From the NCBI GenBank assembly GCA_030272585.1, contig BSYQ01000004.1, positions 5,146,001-5,210,000 of the forward strand: a DNA stretch of 64,000 bases. The letters are read 5' to 3'. The stretch comes from Bryopsis sp. KO-2023 (lineage: Eukaryota > Chlorophyta > Ulvophyceae > Bryopsidales > Bryopsidaceae). Under the pieces are notes generated by a model, which did no database searches, had not been told where the DNA came from, and saw nothing but the letters and a program-made list of their open reading frames with translations. The position numbers and the translations under genes were made by a program. The stretch's first letter is position 1; every line of letters begins with the position of its first letter. Shown piece by piece: positions 35,665 to 47,726 of the stretch.

Positions 35665-36298
35665 ACAGAAACAGAAACAGAAACAGAAATTACATGTTGC
35701 GAAGGGCCAATCCGCCCTGTTGCAACCACATACAATGTCTCAGCCATGACAAGAAGGATAACCGATTGCCGGCTAATCATTGATCACTACAGGATGTGAG
35801 ATGTATCATACGTCCATGATAACATCTATCCCATATTAATCACGCGACGTCTTGTTAAGTCGTTTATAGTCCTTTCTTGAAAGGTGATGGATCTAGAATC
35901 AGATTCTGAATCATCATCAACAACCGATAAGCTACATGTCCCATACCACTTGCTTATCCAGTTTCTGAACTATGCACCGCCTTTAACCGACTCACGGATA
36001 ACATGGTTGAGGACTACTTGAAGATACACGATCGTCTGCTCAACCTTTCGAACATCTGTCAACACTAACCGGACGAAAACCGCACTGGGTTTGTCTTTGT
36101 CGGTTTGTGTGGTGATGCGAATTAGGTGATGTGGATGAAGTGTTTGTCTTCTACGGACCGTGACCTGCCTAAGCTCCTGCCTAGCAGGGTGGTTTGCCCT
36201 ACGCAACTTGTAATCCTTGTTTCCTTGTTTCCTGCCTAGCAACTGGGTCAGTCGTCCCGACATGTATGGGTCGGTAGGTGGGACGAAACCCCAAACCA
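35665..36298 (+). repeat. Spacer S, copy 7, right part
   Basis: Resumes within the CAGAAA tail and LINE-B stem-loop and runs to the LINE-A truncation point; 43-bp LINE-A insertion at 36187-36229. Confidence 0.8.
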
Positions 36299-37196
36299 TT
36301 CGGTTTCGTTTGGTGGACACGATGTGCCGTTGCAGCGCACGCTCAAGTATTTGGGTGTGGTGTTTTACGATGGGCCTGGGGACGTCAACGTGTTTCGGGA
36401 GCATATTTCAAAGGTGTTGTGTGCGGGCAACGTGGCTGTTGGGCGTTTGCGTGCGAGGGCGTTTGAGATCGGTTTGAGGGCTCCACGGACTCTGGTGGCT
36501 CTCTTCAAGATGTACGTTTTGGGGAAGGTGCAGTATGCTGCGCCGGTTTGGGTGTTCTTTCTGACTCAGCAGCACAAGCGGGAGCTGAACGATCTGTTGG
36601 TGCGTTACCTAAAATCGGTGCTACGTCTTCCGACGAGGGCGCTGAAGAATTTCGTGTATTTGGAGTGTGGTGTTTTGCCGGTCACGTTTTATTTGTACCG
36701 GAACGCGTTGAAGTTTTGGAATCGCCTGATGCAATTGCCGGCGCCGCATCCCACACGGGCGATGCTGTTCTGGTTGCGTGGTCAGCCGGATTCTCGGCGT
36801 TCTTGGTGGGTTCAGTTTCGTGATATGGTGAGACGCTTTGTTCCACAGTTCGATGGGTTTGTGGAGGTGGACGTGGCGACCTGGGCGCGTGCCTATAAGG
36901 CAGATATTGTGGGTCAATTGCGTTCCCGACATCCGCGTATCGTGGCGTATTATAATCGGTTCAAACCGACGTTTTGTTACACGAACGCGTTGTCTTCTTT
37001 TACGGATTTGGGTTTGCGTACGACTTGGGTGCGTTTTCGGGCTCGTCTTCACGGTTTGGAGATCGATGCTGTGGACTTGAGTGATAGAGACGTGCCTTTG
37101 AACGAGAGGTATTGTCCGTTTTGTTTGGACGCTGGGGTTTCGACGCCTGAAAACGAGGTGCATTTTCTTTTTGCTTGTCCGCTTTATGTGCGGTTG
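36299..37196 (+). mobile_element. LINE-A copy 11, 5' part
   Basis: Frame open from 36324; variant state as copies 8 and 9. Confidence 0.85.
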
Positions 37197-38604
37197 AAAC
37201 AGAAACAGAAATTACATGTTGCGAAGGGCCAATCCGCCCTGTTGCAACCACATACAATGTCTCAGCCATGTCCAAAAGTCCACAGAAGATGAAGTCTCCA
37301 ATAAAACCCCAGTACAATCAACGAGAGACCCATCACTAAGGAATCAATGTATCAGAAAGTATTGCCAAAAAACGTTCCCAAGAAAAAGAAACCCGGAACA
37401 CCAAGCAACAACCAAGAGGAGAGCGAAAACTACTGTCAAACGCCCACCACAAACGACCAACAAACAAAACGAAACAAACAAACACAAAACAAACAAACAA
37501 AAACCACGTCACGGCTGAGCCTCAAGCCACTGAGCTCGAAAATCCGACGCCCGACGAAGGTAAACAGCCACCCGATACTGACCCGGCAAATTGAACAAAC
37601 GACGCAACGAAAACCCCGATTCAGACACAACCGATCCCACACGCAAACCAGAATACAACGGACAAAAGAACAGGAAATGCCGCTCGTTCTCAGCCGTCCT
37701 GTTGCCTTGCGACAAACAATAAGGACAGAAACGCTCGTGCAAAGGCACATCCCTCCGTAGCAGATCCGCCACGTCGATCTCCAAACCGTGCAAACGCGCA
37801 CGAAAACGCACCCACACCGTCCGCAGCCCCACATCCTCGAAAGAAGACAGCGCTCTCGAGTAGCCGAACACCGGCTGGAACACGTTGTAAAACGCAACAA
37901 TACGAGGATTTCCCGAACGAAGACGAGCCACAATGTCCGCCTTATACGCCGCGGTCCACGACGCAAGGTCCACTTCTCCAGATCCATCGAATCCAGGAGC
38001 AAATCGGCGCACCATATCCTTGAACAAAACCCACCAAGAGCGCTGAGAGACCGTGGCTTCCGATTGGAGCCAAACGATCAACTGCCGAGCCGGATGGTCG
38101 ACAGGCAAAGTCATCATACGATTCCAAAACCGAACCGCGTTCTTGTTGAAGTAGTAGAGGATCGGCAGAGCACCCATCTCCAAATACACCACATTGCGAA
38201 GCGTCCTCACGGGAAGCCGCAACACCCGCTTTAGAAAACGAATCTGCAAACCGTTGAACGCATCCTTGTGCGCCTGAGTCAAGAAGAAGCACCAAACTGG
38301 CGCCGCATACTGAACCTTCCCCAAAACATACATGCGAAACAGAGACAGAAGCGTCTTCGGATCGCGAAGCCCCAGATCCCCGGATCGAGCCAACAAGCGC
38401 CCCACCGCCGCCTGTCCGTTTTGCAGAGTCCTGTCGATATGATTTCCAAACACGTTCACGTTGCCCGGACCATCCTTGAAGAAAACTCCCAAATATTTCA
38501 TCGTCGATTGCAGCTCCACATCCACACCGTTGAGAGACACAGTCGTGAGCCCCCGCGCATTCACCACCATCCCTTCCGTCTTTTTCTTTTTTTTCATCCC
38601 TTCC
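37197..38604 (-). mobile_element. LINE-B copy 9 (hybrid array form)
   Basis: 362-codon frame at 37509-38597. Confidence 0.85.
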
Positions 38605-38833
38605 GCTTTTTGACTTACTGACGATATGATGCCTATTTGCCTTTGTCAGACCTTGAGATTTCTACTGCAAGGGAAGCGGAAGATTCCAGCTTCCTGTTTC
38701 AGTGACTCTTTGGTGATCCCAGGCAATTAGATATCCTGACTATTTAGAGGATGTGCAATTTCCGTCTGGACTGCAATATCCAATGTCAGTGCATTTGTCA
38801 AAGTCGCAATCAACCATAAAGGATTGACAAGAA
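38605..38833 (+). repeat. Spacer S, copy 8, left part
   Basis: Equivalent of 34139-34367, 4466 bp further on. Confidence 0.8.
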
Positions 38834-38851
38834 ACAGAAACAGAAACAGAA

Positions 38852-40130
38852 ACAGAAACAGAAACAGAATTACAAGTTGCGTAGGGCAAACCGCCCTGTT
38901 GCAACGACATACATGAGTGAATCGTGTCCCAACGTTCGAAGCAAGGCAAAAGCCTCTGAATGTAATCAACTCCTAAATGAACAAAATCTCCTAAAACAAA
39001 AAAGTTCCAACGTCTCTGAAACCAGAAATCCCCAATCGAAACTCAAGAAAGAGCCCAAACGTCAAAACATAAAACCAAACACAAGAATCGGTCGCTTCCA
39101 ACTCAGAAACCCGGAGCGAGCGCCCAACAAACAAAGCAAACAACGAAGAACACCAACTTCCCCATCAAACGAAACATCCAGAACAACGAAAAACAAACAC
39201 CACCAGTCGCTACAAGCCCACTACGAACGAGCGTCCAACCACTCCCTACGCAAGGCGAGCGCCCGGCGAATATAAACAGCCACACGAACCTGCCCCGGAC
39301 AATTAAACAAACGAAATAGAGAGCCACGACTCTCTTCCACGACCGAGTTCACACGCAACCGCACATAAAGCGGACAAGCAAAAAGAAAATGCACCTCGTT
39401 TTCAGGCGTCGAAACCCCAGCGGCCAAACAAAACGGACAATACCTCTCGTTCAAAGGCACGTCTCTATCACTCAAGTCCACAGCATCGATCTCCAAACCG
39501 TGAAGACGAGCCCGAAAACGCACCCAAGTCGTACGCAAACCCAAATCCGTAAAAGAAGACAACGCGTTCGTGTAACAAAACGTCGGTTTGAACCGATTAT
39601 AATACGCCACGATACGCGGATGTCGGGAACGCAATTGACCCACAATATCTGCCTTATAGGCACGCGCCCAGGTCGCCACGTCCACCTCCACAAACCCATC
39701 GAACTGTGGAACAAAGCGTCTCACCATATCACGAAACTGAACCCACCAAGAACGCCGAGAATCCGGCTGACCACGCAACCAGAACAGCATCGCCCGCGTG
39801 GGATGCGTCGCCGGCAATTGCATCAGGCGATTCCAAAACTTCAACGCGTTCCGGTACAAATAAAACGTGACCGGCAAAACACCACACTCCAAATACACGA
39901 AATTCTTCAGCGCCCTCGTCGGAAGACGTAGCACCGATTTTAGGTAACGCACCAACAGATCGTTCAGCTCCCGCTTGTGCTGCTGAGTCAGAAAGAACAC
40001 CCAAACCGGCGCAGCATACTGCACCTTCCCCAAAACGTACATCTTGAAGAGAGCCACCAGAGTCCGTGGATCCCTCAAACCGATCTCAAACGCCCTCGCA
40101 CGCAAACGCCCAACAGCCACGTTGCCCGCA
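38852..40130 (-). mobile_element. LINE-A copy 12, inserted in a LINE-B CAGAAA tail
   Basis: Duplicate of copy 10 with the same insertion point and truncation; stop codon near 39221. One insertion event followed by duplication of the 4466-bp unit. Confidence 0.85.
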
Positions 40131-40764
40131 ACAGAAACAGAAACAGAAACAGAAATTACATGTTGCGAAGGGCCAATCCGCCCTGTTGCAACCACATACA
40201 ATGTCTCAGCCATGACAAGAAGGATAACCGATTGCCGGCTAATCATTGATCACTACAGGATGTGAGATGTATCATACGTCCATGATAACATCTATCCCAT
40301 ATTAATCACGCGACGTCTTGTTAAGTCGTTTATAGTCCTTTCTTGAAAGGTGATGGATCTAGAATCAGATTCTGAATCATCATCAACAACCGATAAGCTA
40401 CATGTCCCATACCACTTGCTTATCCAGTTTCTGAACTATGCACCGCCTTTAACCGACTCACGGATAACATGGTTGAGGACTACTTGAAGATACACGATCG
40501 TCTGCTCAACCTTTCGAACATCTGTCAACACTAACCGGACGAAAACCGCACTGGGTTTGTCTTTGTCGGTTTGTGTGGTGATGCGAATTAGGTGATGTGG
40601 ATGAAGTGTTTGTCTTCTACGGACCGTGACCTGCCTAAGCTCCTGCCTAGCAGGGTGGTTTGCCCTACGCAACTTGTAATCCTTGTTTCCTTGTTTCCTG
40701 CCTAGCAACTGGGTCAGTCGTCCCGACATGTATGGGTCGGTAGGTGGGACGAAACCCCAAACCA
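40131..40764 (+). repeat. Spacer S, copy 8, right part
   Basis: Equivalent of 35665-36298; 43-bp LINE-A insertion at 40653-40695. Confidence 0.8.
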
Positions 40765-41662
40765 TTCGGTTTCGTTTGGTGGACACGATGTGCCGTTGCA
40801 GCGCACGCTCAAGTATTTGGGTGTGGTGTTCTACGATGGGCCTGGGGACGTCAACGTGTTTCGGGAGCATATTTCAAAGGTGTTGTGTGCGGGCAACGTG
40901 GCTGTTGGGCGTTTGCGTGCGAGGGCGTTTGAGATCGGTTTGAGGGCTCCACGGACTCTGGTGGCTCTCTTCAAGATGTACGTTTTGGGGAAGGTGCAGT
41001 ATGCTGCGCCGGTTTGGGTGTTCTTTCTGACTCAGCAGCACAAGCGGGAGCTGAACGATCTGTTGGTGCGTTACCTAAAATCGGTGCTACGTCTTCCGAC
41101 GAGGGCGCTGAAGAATTTCGTGTATTTGGAGTGTGGTGTTTTGCCGGTCACGTTTTATTTGTACCGGAACGCGTTGAAGTTTTGGAATCGCCTGATGCAA
41201 TTGCCGGCGCCGCATCCCACACGGGCGATGCTGTTCTGGTTGCGTGGTCAGCCGGATTCTCGGCGTTCTTGGTGGGTTCAGTTTCGTGATATGGTGAGAC
41301 GCTTTGTTCCACAGTTCGATGGGTTTGTGGAGGTGGACGTGGCGACCTGGGCGCGTGCCTATAAGGCAGATATTGTGGGTCAATTGCGTTCCCGACATCC
41401 GCGTATCGTGGCGTATTATAATCGGTTCAAACCGACGTTTTGTTACACGAACGCGTTGTCTTCTTTTACGGATTTGGGTTTGCGTACGACTTGGGTGCGT
41501 TTTCGGGCTCGTCTTCACGGTTTGGAGATCGATGCTGTGTACTTGAGTGATAGAGACGTGCCTTTGAACGAGAGGTATTGTCCGTTTTGTTTGGACGCTG
41601 GGGTTTCGACGCCTGAAAACGAGGTGCATTTTCTTTTTGCTTGTCCGCTTTATGTGCGGTTG
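40765..41662 (+). mobile_element. LINE-A copy 13, 5' part
   Basis: Variant state GTTCTAC, CACACG, VYLSD, the same as copy 6 and not as its immediate left neighbour, although it follows an otherwise identical unit. Confidence 0.85.
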
Positions 41663-43070
41663 AAACAGAAACAGAAATTACATGTTGCGAAGGGCCAATC
41701 CGCCCTGTTGCAACCACATACAATGTCTCAGCCATGTCCAAAAGTCCACAGAAGATGAAGTCTCCAATAAAACCCCAGTACAATCAACGAGAGACCCATC
41801 ACTAAGGAATCAATGTATCAGAAAGTATTGCCAAAAAACGTTCCCAAGAAAAAGAAACCCGGAACACCAAGCAACAACCAAGAGGAGAGCGAAAACTACT
41901 GTCAAACGCCCACCACAAACGACCAACAAACAAAACGAAACAAACAAACACAAAACAAACAAACAAAAACCACGTCACGGCTGAGCCTCAAGCCACTGAG
42001 CTCGAAAATCCGACGCCCGACGAAGGTAAACAGCCACCCGATACTGACCCGGCAAATTGAACAAACGACGCAACGAAAACCCCGATTCAGACACAACCGA
42101 TCCCACACGCAAACCAGAATACAACGGACAAAAGAACAGGAAATGCCGCTCGTTCTCAGCCGTCCTGTTGCCTTGCGACAAACAATAAGGACAGAAACGC
42201 TCGTGCAAAGGCACATCCCTCCGTAGCAGATCCGCCACGTCGATCTCCAAACCGTGCAAACGCGCACGAAAACGCACCCACACCGTCCGCAGCCCCACAT
42301 CCTCGAAAGAAGACAGCGCTCTCGAGTAGCCGAACACCGGCTGGAACACGTTGTAAAACGCAACAATACGAGGATTTCCCGAACGAAGACGAGCCACAAT
42401 GTCCGCCTTATACGCCGCGGTCCACGACGCAAGGTCCACTTCTCCAGATCCATCGAATCCAGGAGCAAATCGGCGCACCATATCCTTGAACAAAACCCAC
42501 CAAGAGCGCTGAGAGACCGTGGCTTCCGATTGGAGCCAAACGATCAACTGCCGAGCCGGATGGTCGACAGGCAAAGTCATCATACGATTCCAAAACCGAA
42601 CCGCGTTCTTGTTGAAGTAGTAGAGGATCGGCAGAGCACCCATCTCCAAATACACCACATTGCGAAGCGTCCTCACGGGAAGCCGCAACACCCGCTTTAG
42701 AAAACGAATCTGCAAACCGTTGAACGCATCCTTGTGCGCCTGAGTCAAGAAGAAGCACCAAACTGGCGCCGCATACTGAACCTTCCCCAAAACATACATG
42801 CGAAACAGAGACAGAAGCGTCTTCGGATCGCGAAGCCCCAGATCCCCGGATCGAGCCAACAAGCGCCCCACCGCCGCCTGTCCGTTTTGCAGAGTCCTGT
42901 CGATATGATTTCCAAACACGTTCACGTTGCCCGGACCATCCTTGAAGAAAACTCCCAAATATTTCATCGTCGATTGCAGCTCCACATCCACACCGTTGAG
43001 AGACACAGTCGTGAGCCCCCGCGCATTCACCACCATCCCTTCCGTCTTTTTCTTTTTTTTCATCCCTTCC
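41663..43070 (-). mobile_element. LINE-B copy 10 (hybrid array form)
   Basis: 362-codon frame at 41975-43063; last full hybrid copy of the array. Confidence 0.85.
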
Positions 43071-43927
43071 GCTTTTTGACTTACTGACGATATGATGCCT
43101 ATTTGCCTTTGTCAGACCTTGAGATTTCTACTGCAAGGGAAGCGGAAGATTCCAGCTTCCTGTTTCAGTGACTCTTTGGTGATCCCAGGCAATTAGATAT
43201 CCTGACTATTTAGAGGATGTGCAATTTCCGTCTGGACTGCAATATCCAATGTCAGTGCATTTGTCAAAGTCGCAATCAACCATAAAGGATTGACAAGAAA
43301 CAGAAACAGAAACAGAAATTACATGTTGCGAAGGGCCAATCCGCCCTGTTGCAACCACATACAATGTCTCAGCCATGACAAGAAGGATAACCGATTGCCG
43401 GCTAATCATTGATCACTACAGGATGTGAGATGTATCATACGTCCATGATAACATCTATCCCATATTAATCACGCGACGTCTTGTTAAGTCGTTTATAGTC
43501 CTTTCTTGAAAGGTGATGGATCTAGAATCAGATTCTGAATCATCATCAACAACCGATAAGCTACATGTCCCATACCACTTGCTTATCCAGTTTCTGAACT
43601 ATGCACCGCCTTTAACCGACTCACGGATAACATGGTTGAGGACTACTTGAAGATACACGATCGTCTGCTCAACCTTTCGAACATCTGTCAACACTAACCG
43701 GACGAAAACCGCACTGGGTTTGTCTTTGTCGGTTTGTGTGGTGATGCGAATTAGGTGATGTGGATGAAGTGTTTGTCTTCTACGGACCGTGACCTGCCTA
43801 AGCTCCTGCCTAGCAGGGTGGTTTGCCCTACGCAACTTGTAATCCTTGTTTCCTTGTTTCCTGCCTAGCAACTGGGTCAGTCGTCCCGACATGTATGGGT
43901 CGGTAGGTGGGACGAAACCCCAAACCA
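43071..43927 (+). repeat. Spacer S, copy 9
   Basis: Last + strand spacer; small LINE insertions at 43300-43375 and 43816-43858. Confidence 0.8.
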
Positions 43928-44825
43928 TTCGGTTTCGTTTGGTGGACACGATGTGCCGTTGCAGCGCACGCTCAAGTATTTGGGTGTGGTGTTCTACGAT
44001 GGGCCTGGGGACGTCAACGTGTTTCGGGAGCATATTTCAAAGGTGTTGTGTGCGGGCAACGTGGCTGTTGGGCGTTTGCGTGCGAGGGCGTTTGAGATCG
44101 GTTTGAGGGCTCCACGGACTCTGGTGGCTCTCTTCAAGATGTACGTTTTGGGGAAGGTGCAGTATGCTGCGCCGGTTTGGGTGTTCTTTCTGACTCAGCA
44201 GCACAAGCGGGAGCTGAACGATCTGTTGGTGCGTTACCTAAAATCGGTGCTACGTCTTCCGACGAGGGCGCTGAAGAATTTCGTGTATTTGGAGTGTGGT
44301 GTTTTGCCGGTCACGTTTTATTTGTACCGGAACGCGTTGAAGTTTTGGAATCGCCTGATGCAATTGCCGGCGCCGCATCCCACACGGGCGATGCTGTTCT
44401 GGTTGCGTGGTCAGCCGGATTCTCGGCGTTCTTGGTGGGTTCAGTTTCGTGATATGGTGAGACGCTTTGTTCCACAGTTCGATGGGTTTGTGGAGGTGGA
44501 CGTGGCGACCTGGGCGCGTGCCTATAAGGCAGATATTGTGGGTCAATTGCGTTCCCGACATCCGCGTATCGTGGCGTATTATAATCGGTTCAAACCGACG
44601 TTTTGTTACACGAACGCGTTGTCTTCTTTTACGGATTTGGGTTTGCGTACGACTTGGGTGCGTTTTCGGGCTCGTCTTCACGGTTTGGAGATCGATGCTG
44701 TGTACTTGAGTGATAGAGACGTGCCTTTGAACGAGAGGTATTGTCCGTTTTGTTTGGACGCTGGGGTTTCGACGCCTGAAAACGAGGTGCATTTTCTTTT
44801 TGCTTGTCCGCTTTATGTGCGGTTG
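43928..44825 (+). mobile_element. LINE-A copy 14, 5' part (parental arrangement)
   Basis: Same start as the other + strand copies, but here the rest of the element survives beyond the LINE-B insertion (46080-46587). Its last 8 bases, TGCGGTTG (44818-44825), are one half of the LINE-B target duplication. Confidence 0.9.
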
Positions 44826-46071
44826 AAACAGAAACAGAAATTACATGTTGCGAAGGGCCAATCCGCCCTGTTGCAACCACATACAATGTCTCAGCCATGT
44901 CCAAAAGTCCACAGAAGATGAAGTCTCCAATAAAACCCCAGTACAATCAACGAGAGACCCATCACTAAGGAATCAATGTATCAGAAAGTATTGCCAAAAA
45001 ACGTTCCCAAGAAAAAGAAACCCGGAACACCAAGCAACAACCAAGAGGAGAGCGAAAACTACTGTCAAACGCCCACCACAAACGACCAACAAACAAAACG
45101 AAACAAACAAACACAAAACAAACAAACAAAAACCACGTCACGGCTGAGCCTCAAGCCACTGAGCTCGAAAATCCGACGCCCGACGAAGGTAAACAGCCAC
45201 CCGATACTGACCCGGCAAATTGAACAAACGACGCAACGAAAACCCCGATTCAGACACAACCGATCCCACACGCAAACCAGAATACAACGGACAAAAGAAC
45301 AGGAAATGCCGCTCGTTCTCAGCCGTCCTGTTGCCTTGCGACAAACAATAAGGACAGAAACGCTCGTGCAAAGGCACATCCCTCCGTAGCAGATCCGCCA
45401 CGTCGATCTCCAAACCGTGCAAACGCGCACGAAAACGCACCCACACCGTCCGCAGCCCCACATCCTCGAAAGAAGACAGCGCTCTCGAGTAGCCGAACAC
45501 CGGCTGGAACACGTTGTAAAACGCAACAATACGAGGATTTCCCGAACGAAGACGAGCCACAATGTCCGCCTTATACGCCGCGGTCCACGACGCAAGGTCC
45601 ACTTCTCCAGATCCATCGAATCCAGGAGCAAATCGGCGCACCATATCCTTGAACAAAACCCACCAAGAGCGCTGAGAGACCGTGGCTTCCGATTGGAGCC
45701 AAACGATCAACTGCCGAGCCGGATGGTCGACAGGCAAAGTCATCATACGATTCCAAAACCGAACCGCGTTCTTGTTGAAGTAGTAGAGGATCGGCAGAGC
45801 ACCCATCTCCAAATACACCACATTGCGAAGCGTCCTCACGGGAAGCCGCAACACCCGCTTTAGAAAACGAATCTGCAAACCGTTGAACGCATCCTTGTGC
45901 GCCTGAGTCAAGAAGAAGCACCAAACTGGCGCCGCATACTGAACCTTCCCCAAAACATACATGCGAAACAGAGACAGAAGCGTCTTCGGATCGCGAAGCC
46001 CCAGATCCCCGGATCGAGCCAACAAGCGCCCCACCGCCGCCTGTCCGTTTTGCAGAGTCCTGTCGATATGA
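44826..46071 (-). mobile_element. LINE-B copy 11, original insertion into LINE-A
   Basis: Clean 5'-truncated insertion: TTTCTG tail, stem-loop, frame 45138-46034, truncated after CGATATGA. Flanked by TGCGGTTG at 44818-44825 and 46072-46079. The only LINE-B here with both target-duplication halves in place, so it marks the parental structure from which the 3163-bp array can be derived. Confidence 0.9.
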
Positions 46072-46079
46072 TGCGGTTG

Positions 46080-46587
46080 CGTGTGAACTCGGTCGTGGAA
46101 GAGAGTCGTGGCTCTCTATTTCGTTTGTTTAATTGTCCGGGGCAGGTTCGTGTGGCTGTTTATATTCGCCGGGCGCTCGCCTTGCGTAGGGAGTGGTTGG
46201 ACGCTCGTTCGTAGTGGGCTTGTAGCGACTGGTGGTGTTTGTTTTTCGTTGTTCTGGATGTTTCGTTTGATGGGGAAGTTGGTGTTCTTCGTTGTTTGCT
46301 TTGTTTGTTGGGCGCTCGCTCCGGGTTTCTGAGTTGGAAGCGACCGATTCTTGTGTTTGGTTTTATGTTTTGACGTTTGGGCTCTTTCTTGAGTTTCGAT
46401 TGGGGATTTCTGGTTTCAGAGACGTTGGAACTTTTTTGTTTTAGGAGATTTTGTTCATTTAGGAGTTGATTACATTCAGAGGCTTTTGCCTTGCTTCGAA
46501 CGTTGGGACACGATTCACTCATGTATGTCGTTGCAACAGGGCGGTTTGCCCTACGCAACTTGTAATCCTTGTTTCCTTGTTTCCTTG
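46080..46587 (+). mobile_element. LINE-A copy 14, 3' part with complete 3' end
   Basis: Codes the last residues of the LINE-A protein (to WLDARS, stop at 46212-46214), then about 0.35 kb of 3' UTR, the stem-loop GTTGCAACAGGGC...GCCCTACGCAAC (46530-46559), TTGTAA and TCCTTGTT octamers. Confidence 0.9.
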
Positions 46588-46717
46588 GTTCATGATCCTG
46601 TTGTCTCCACTGCATACGGACTAGCGTGTCATTTCTCGCATGGTTTCGGTTTAGGTTGAATCGTCTGTGAGACGCCTAGCAACTCATTACTTTTGCCCTC
46701 ACACTGGGATCACATTT
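46588..46717. other. Short unassigned DNA between LINE-A and DIRS-like copy 3
   Basis: 130 bp with no recognisable feature. It ends in CACATTT, the TTT at which DIRS-like copy 3 begins, so it is probably the host or older-repeat target of that copy. Confidence 0.5.
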
Positions 46718-47726
46718 ATGACGGAAAATCGTTGGGGCAGTCCCACCCAAGAACACAGACACACATGAACACTAGATAATAAAATACAACGTCTTAAAAT
46801 AAAAACCAGAATTGTCCCAATAAACACAACCATTGTTTTGATAGAATCATTTTTGCCTTCTCAAAGAAGAATATCCCAGTTTGGCTTTTCGGAGCCAGAG
46901 AGCGACAAAAACCCATAAAATCCATAAAAACCCATTTATCCAAACTTCCTAATGTTATTCAAAAAGCCGATAGACCGGGCGGGTGGGTGGGAGAGCAGAA
47001 AAGTGAATAGCAAAACAAATGGCCCGCTTATATCCTTGCTGTGCAGCACTACAGTCGTACAGCGGTGCTGTGCTGTGCATTGTAATGCTGCAATCAGAAC
47101 CGCACAAACTAAATGTCTGACTGCCACCCTGGCAGCACCAGAACCACCGAATACGCACATCAAATCCTGACCACTCAAACGAGTACAGCTAAGCCAAGTA
47201 CCTCCACAATCACGAAACTACCCGCCCTGTGCCCAACTGCCGCATAAACTTTTCAACTGACGTTGAAGACATTTATGACGGAAAATCGTTGGGGCAGTCC
47301 CACCCAAGAACACAGACACACATGAACACTAGATAATAAAATACAACATCTTAAAATAAAAACCAGAATTGTCCCAATAAACACAGCCATTGTTTTGATA
47401 GAATCATTTTTGCCCCATAACCATCGATGCGCGTGATGGGGGCAGGGAGTCCTCGCTCACCAGCACAGCGGAAGATGCCTTCGATCCCGCGAACAAGCGG
47501 GGGCCCAAGGGGTCTGCAGGCGCCGTCAAGTCCACGTTCGGTTAAGCCACCTGGAAGAACCCGCTCCAATGAACCCGAACGTGGACCCTCTACCTGGGAT
47601 GTCCGTATTGACTGCTGCTGTAGCCCCTCCCTCAGAGCTGGTAGCTCATCCAATCGCCAGAGGCATAATTCTAGAAAACGTGGGCCACGAGAGCCTCATT
47701 GCTTTCCCGCACATGGCCTCCTTGTT

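Noticed and set aside
34755-35780. 341-codon fusion frames joining spacer to LINE-A
   Set aside because: The N-terminal part is read through the LINE-B tail (repeated Val-Ser from TTTCTG units); it is a junction artefact, not a fusion gene.
59-46587. CAGAAA repeats read as telomeric or CRISPR-like arrays
   Set aside because: The runs are only a few units long, always sit at LINE 3' ends and have no regular spacers or cas genes.
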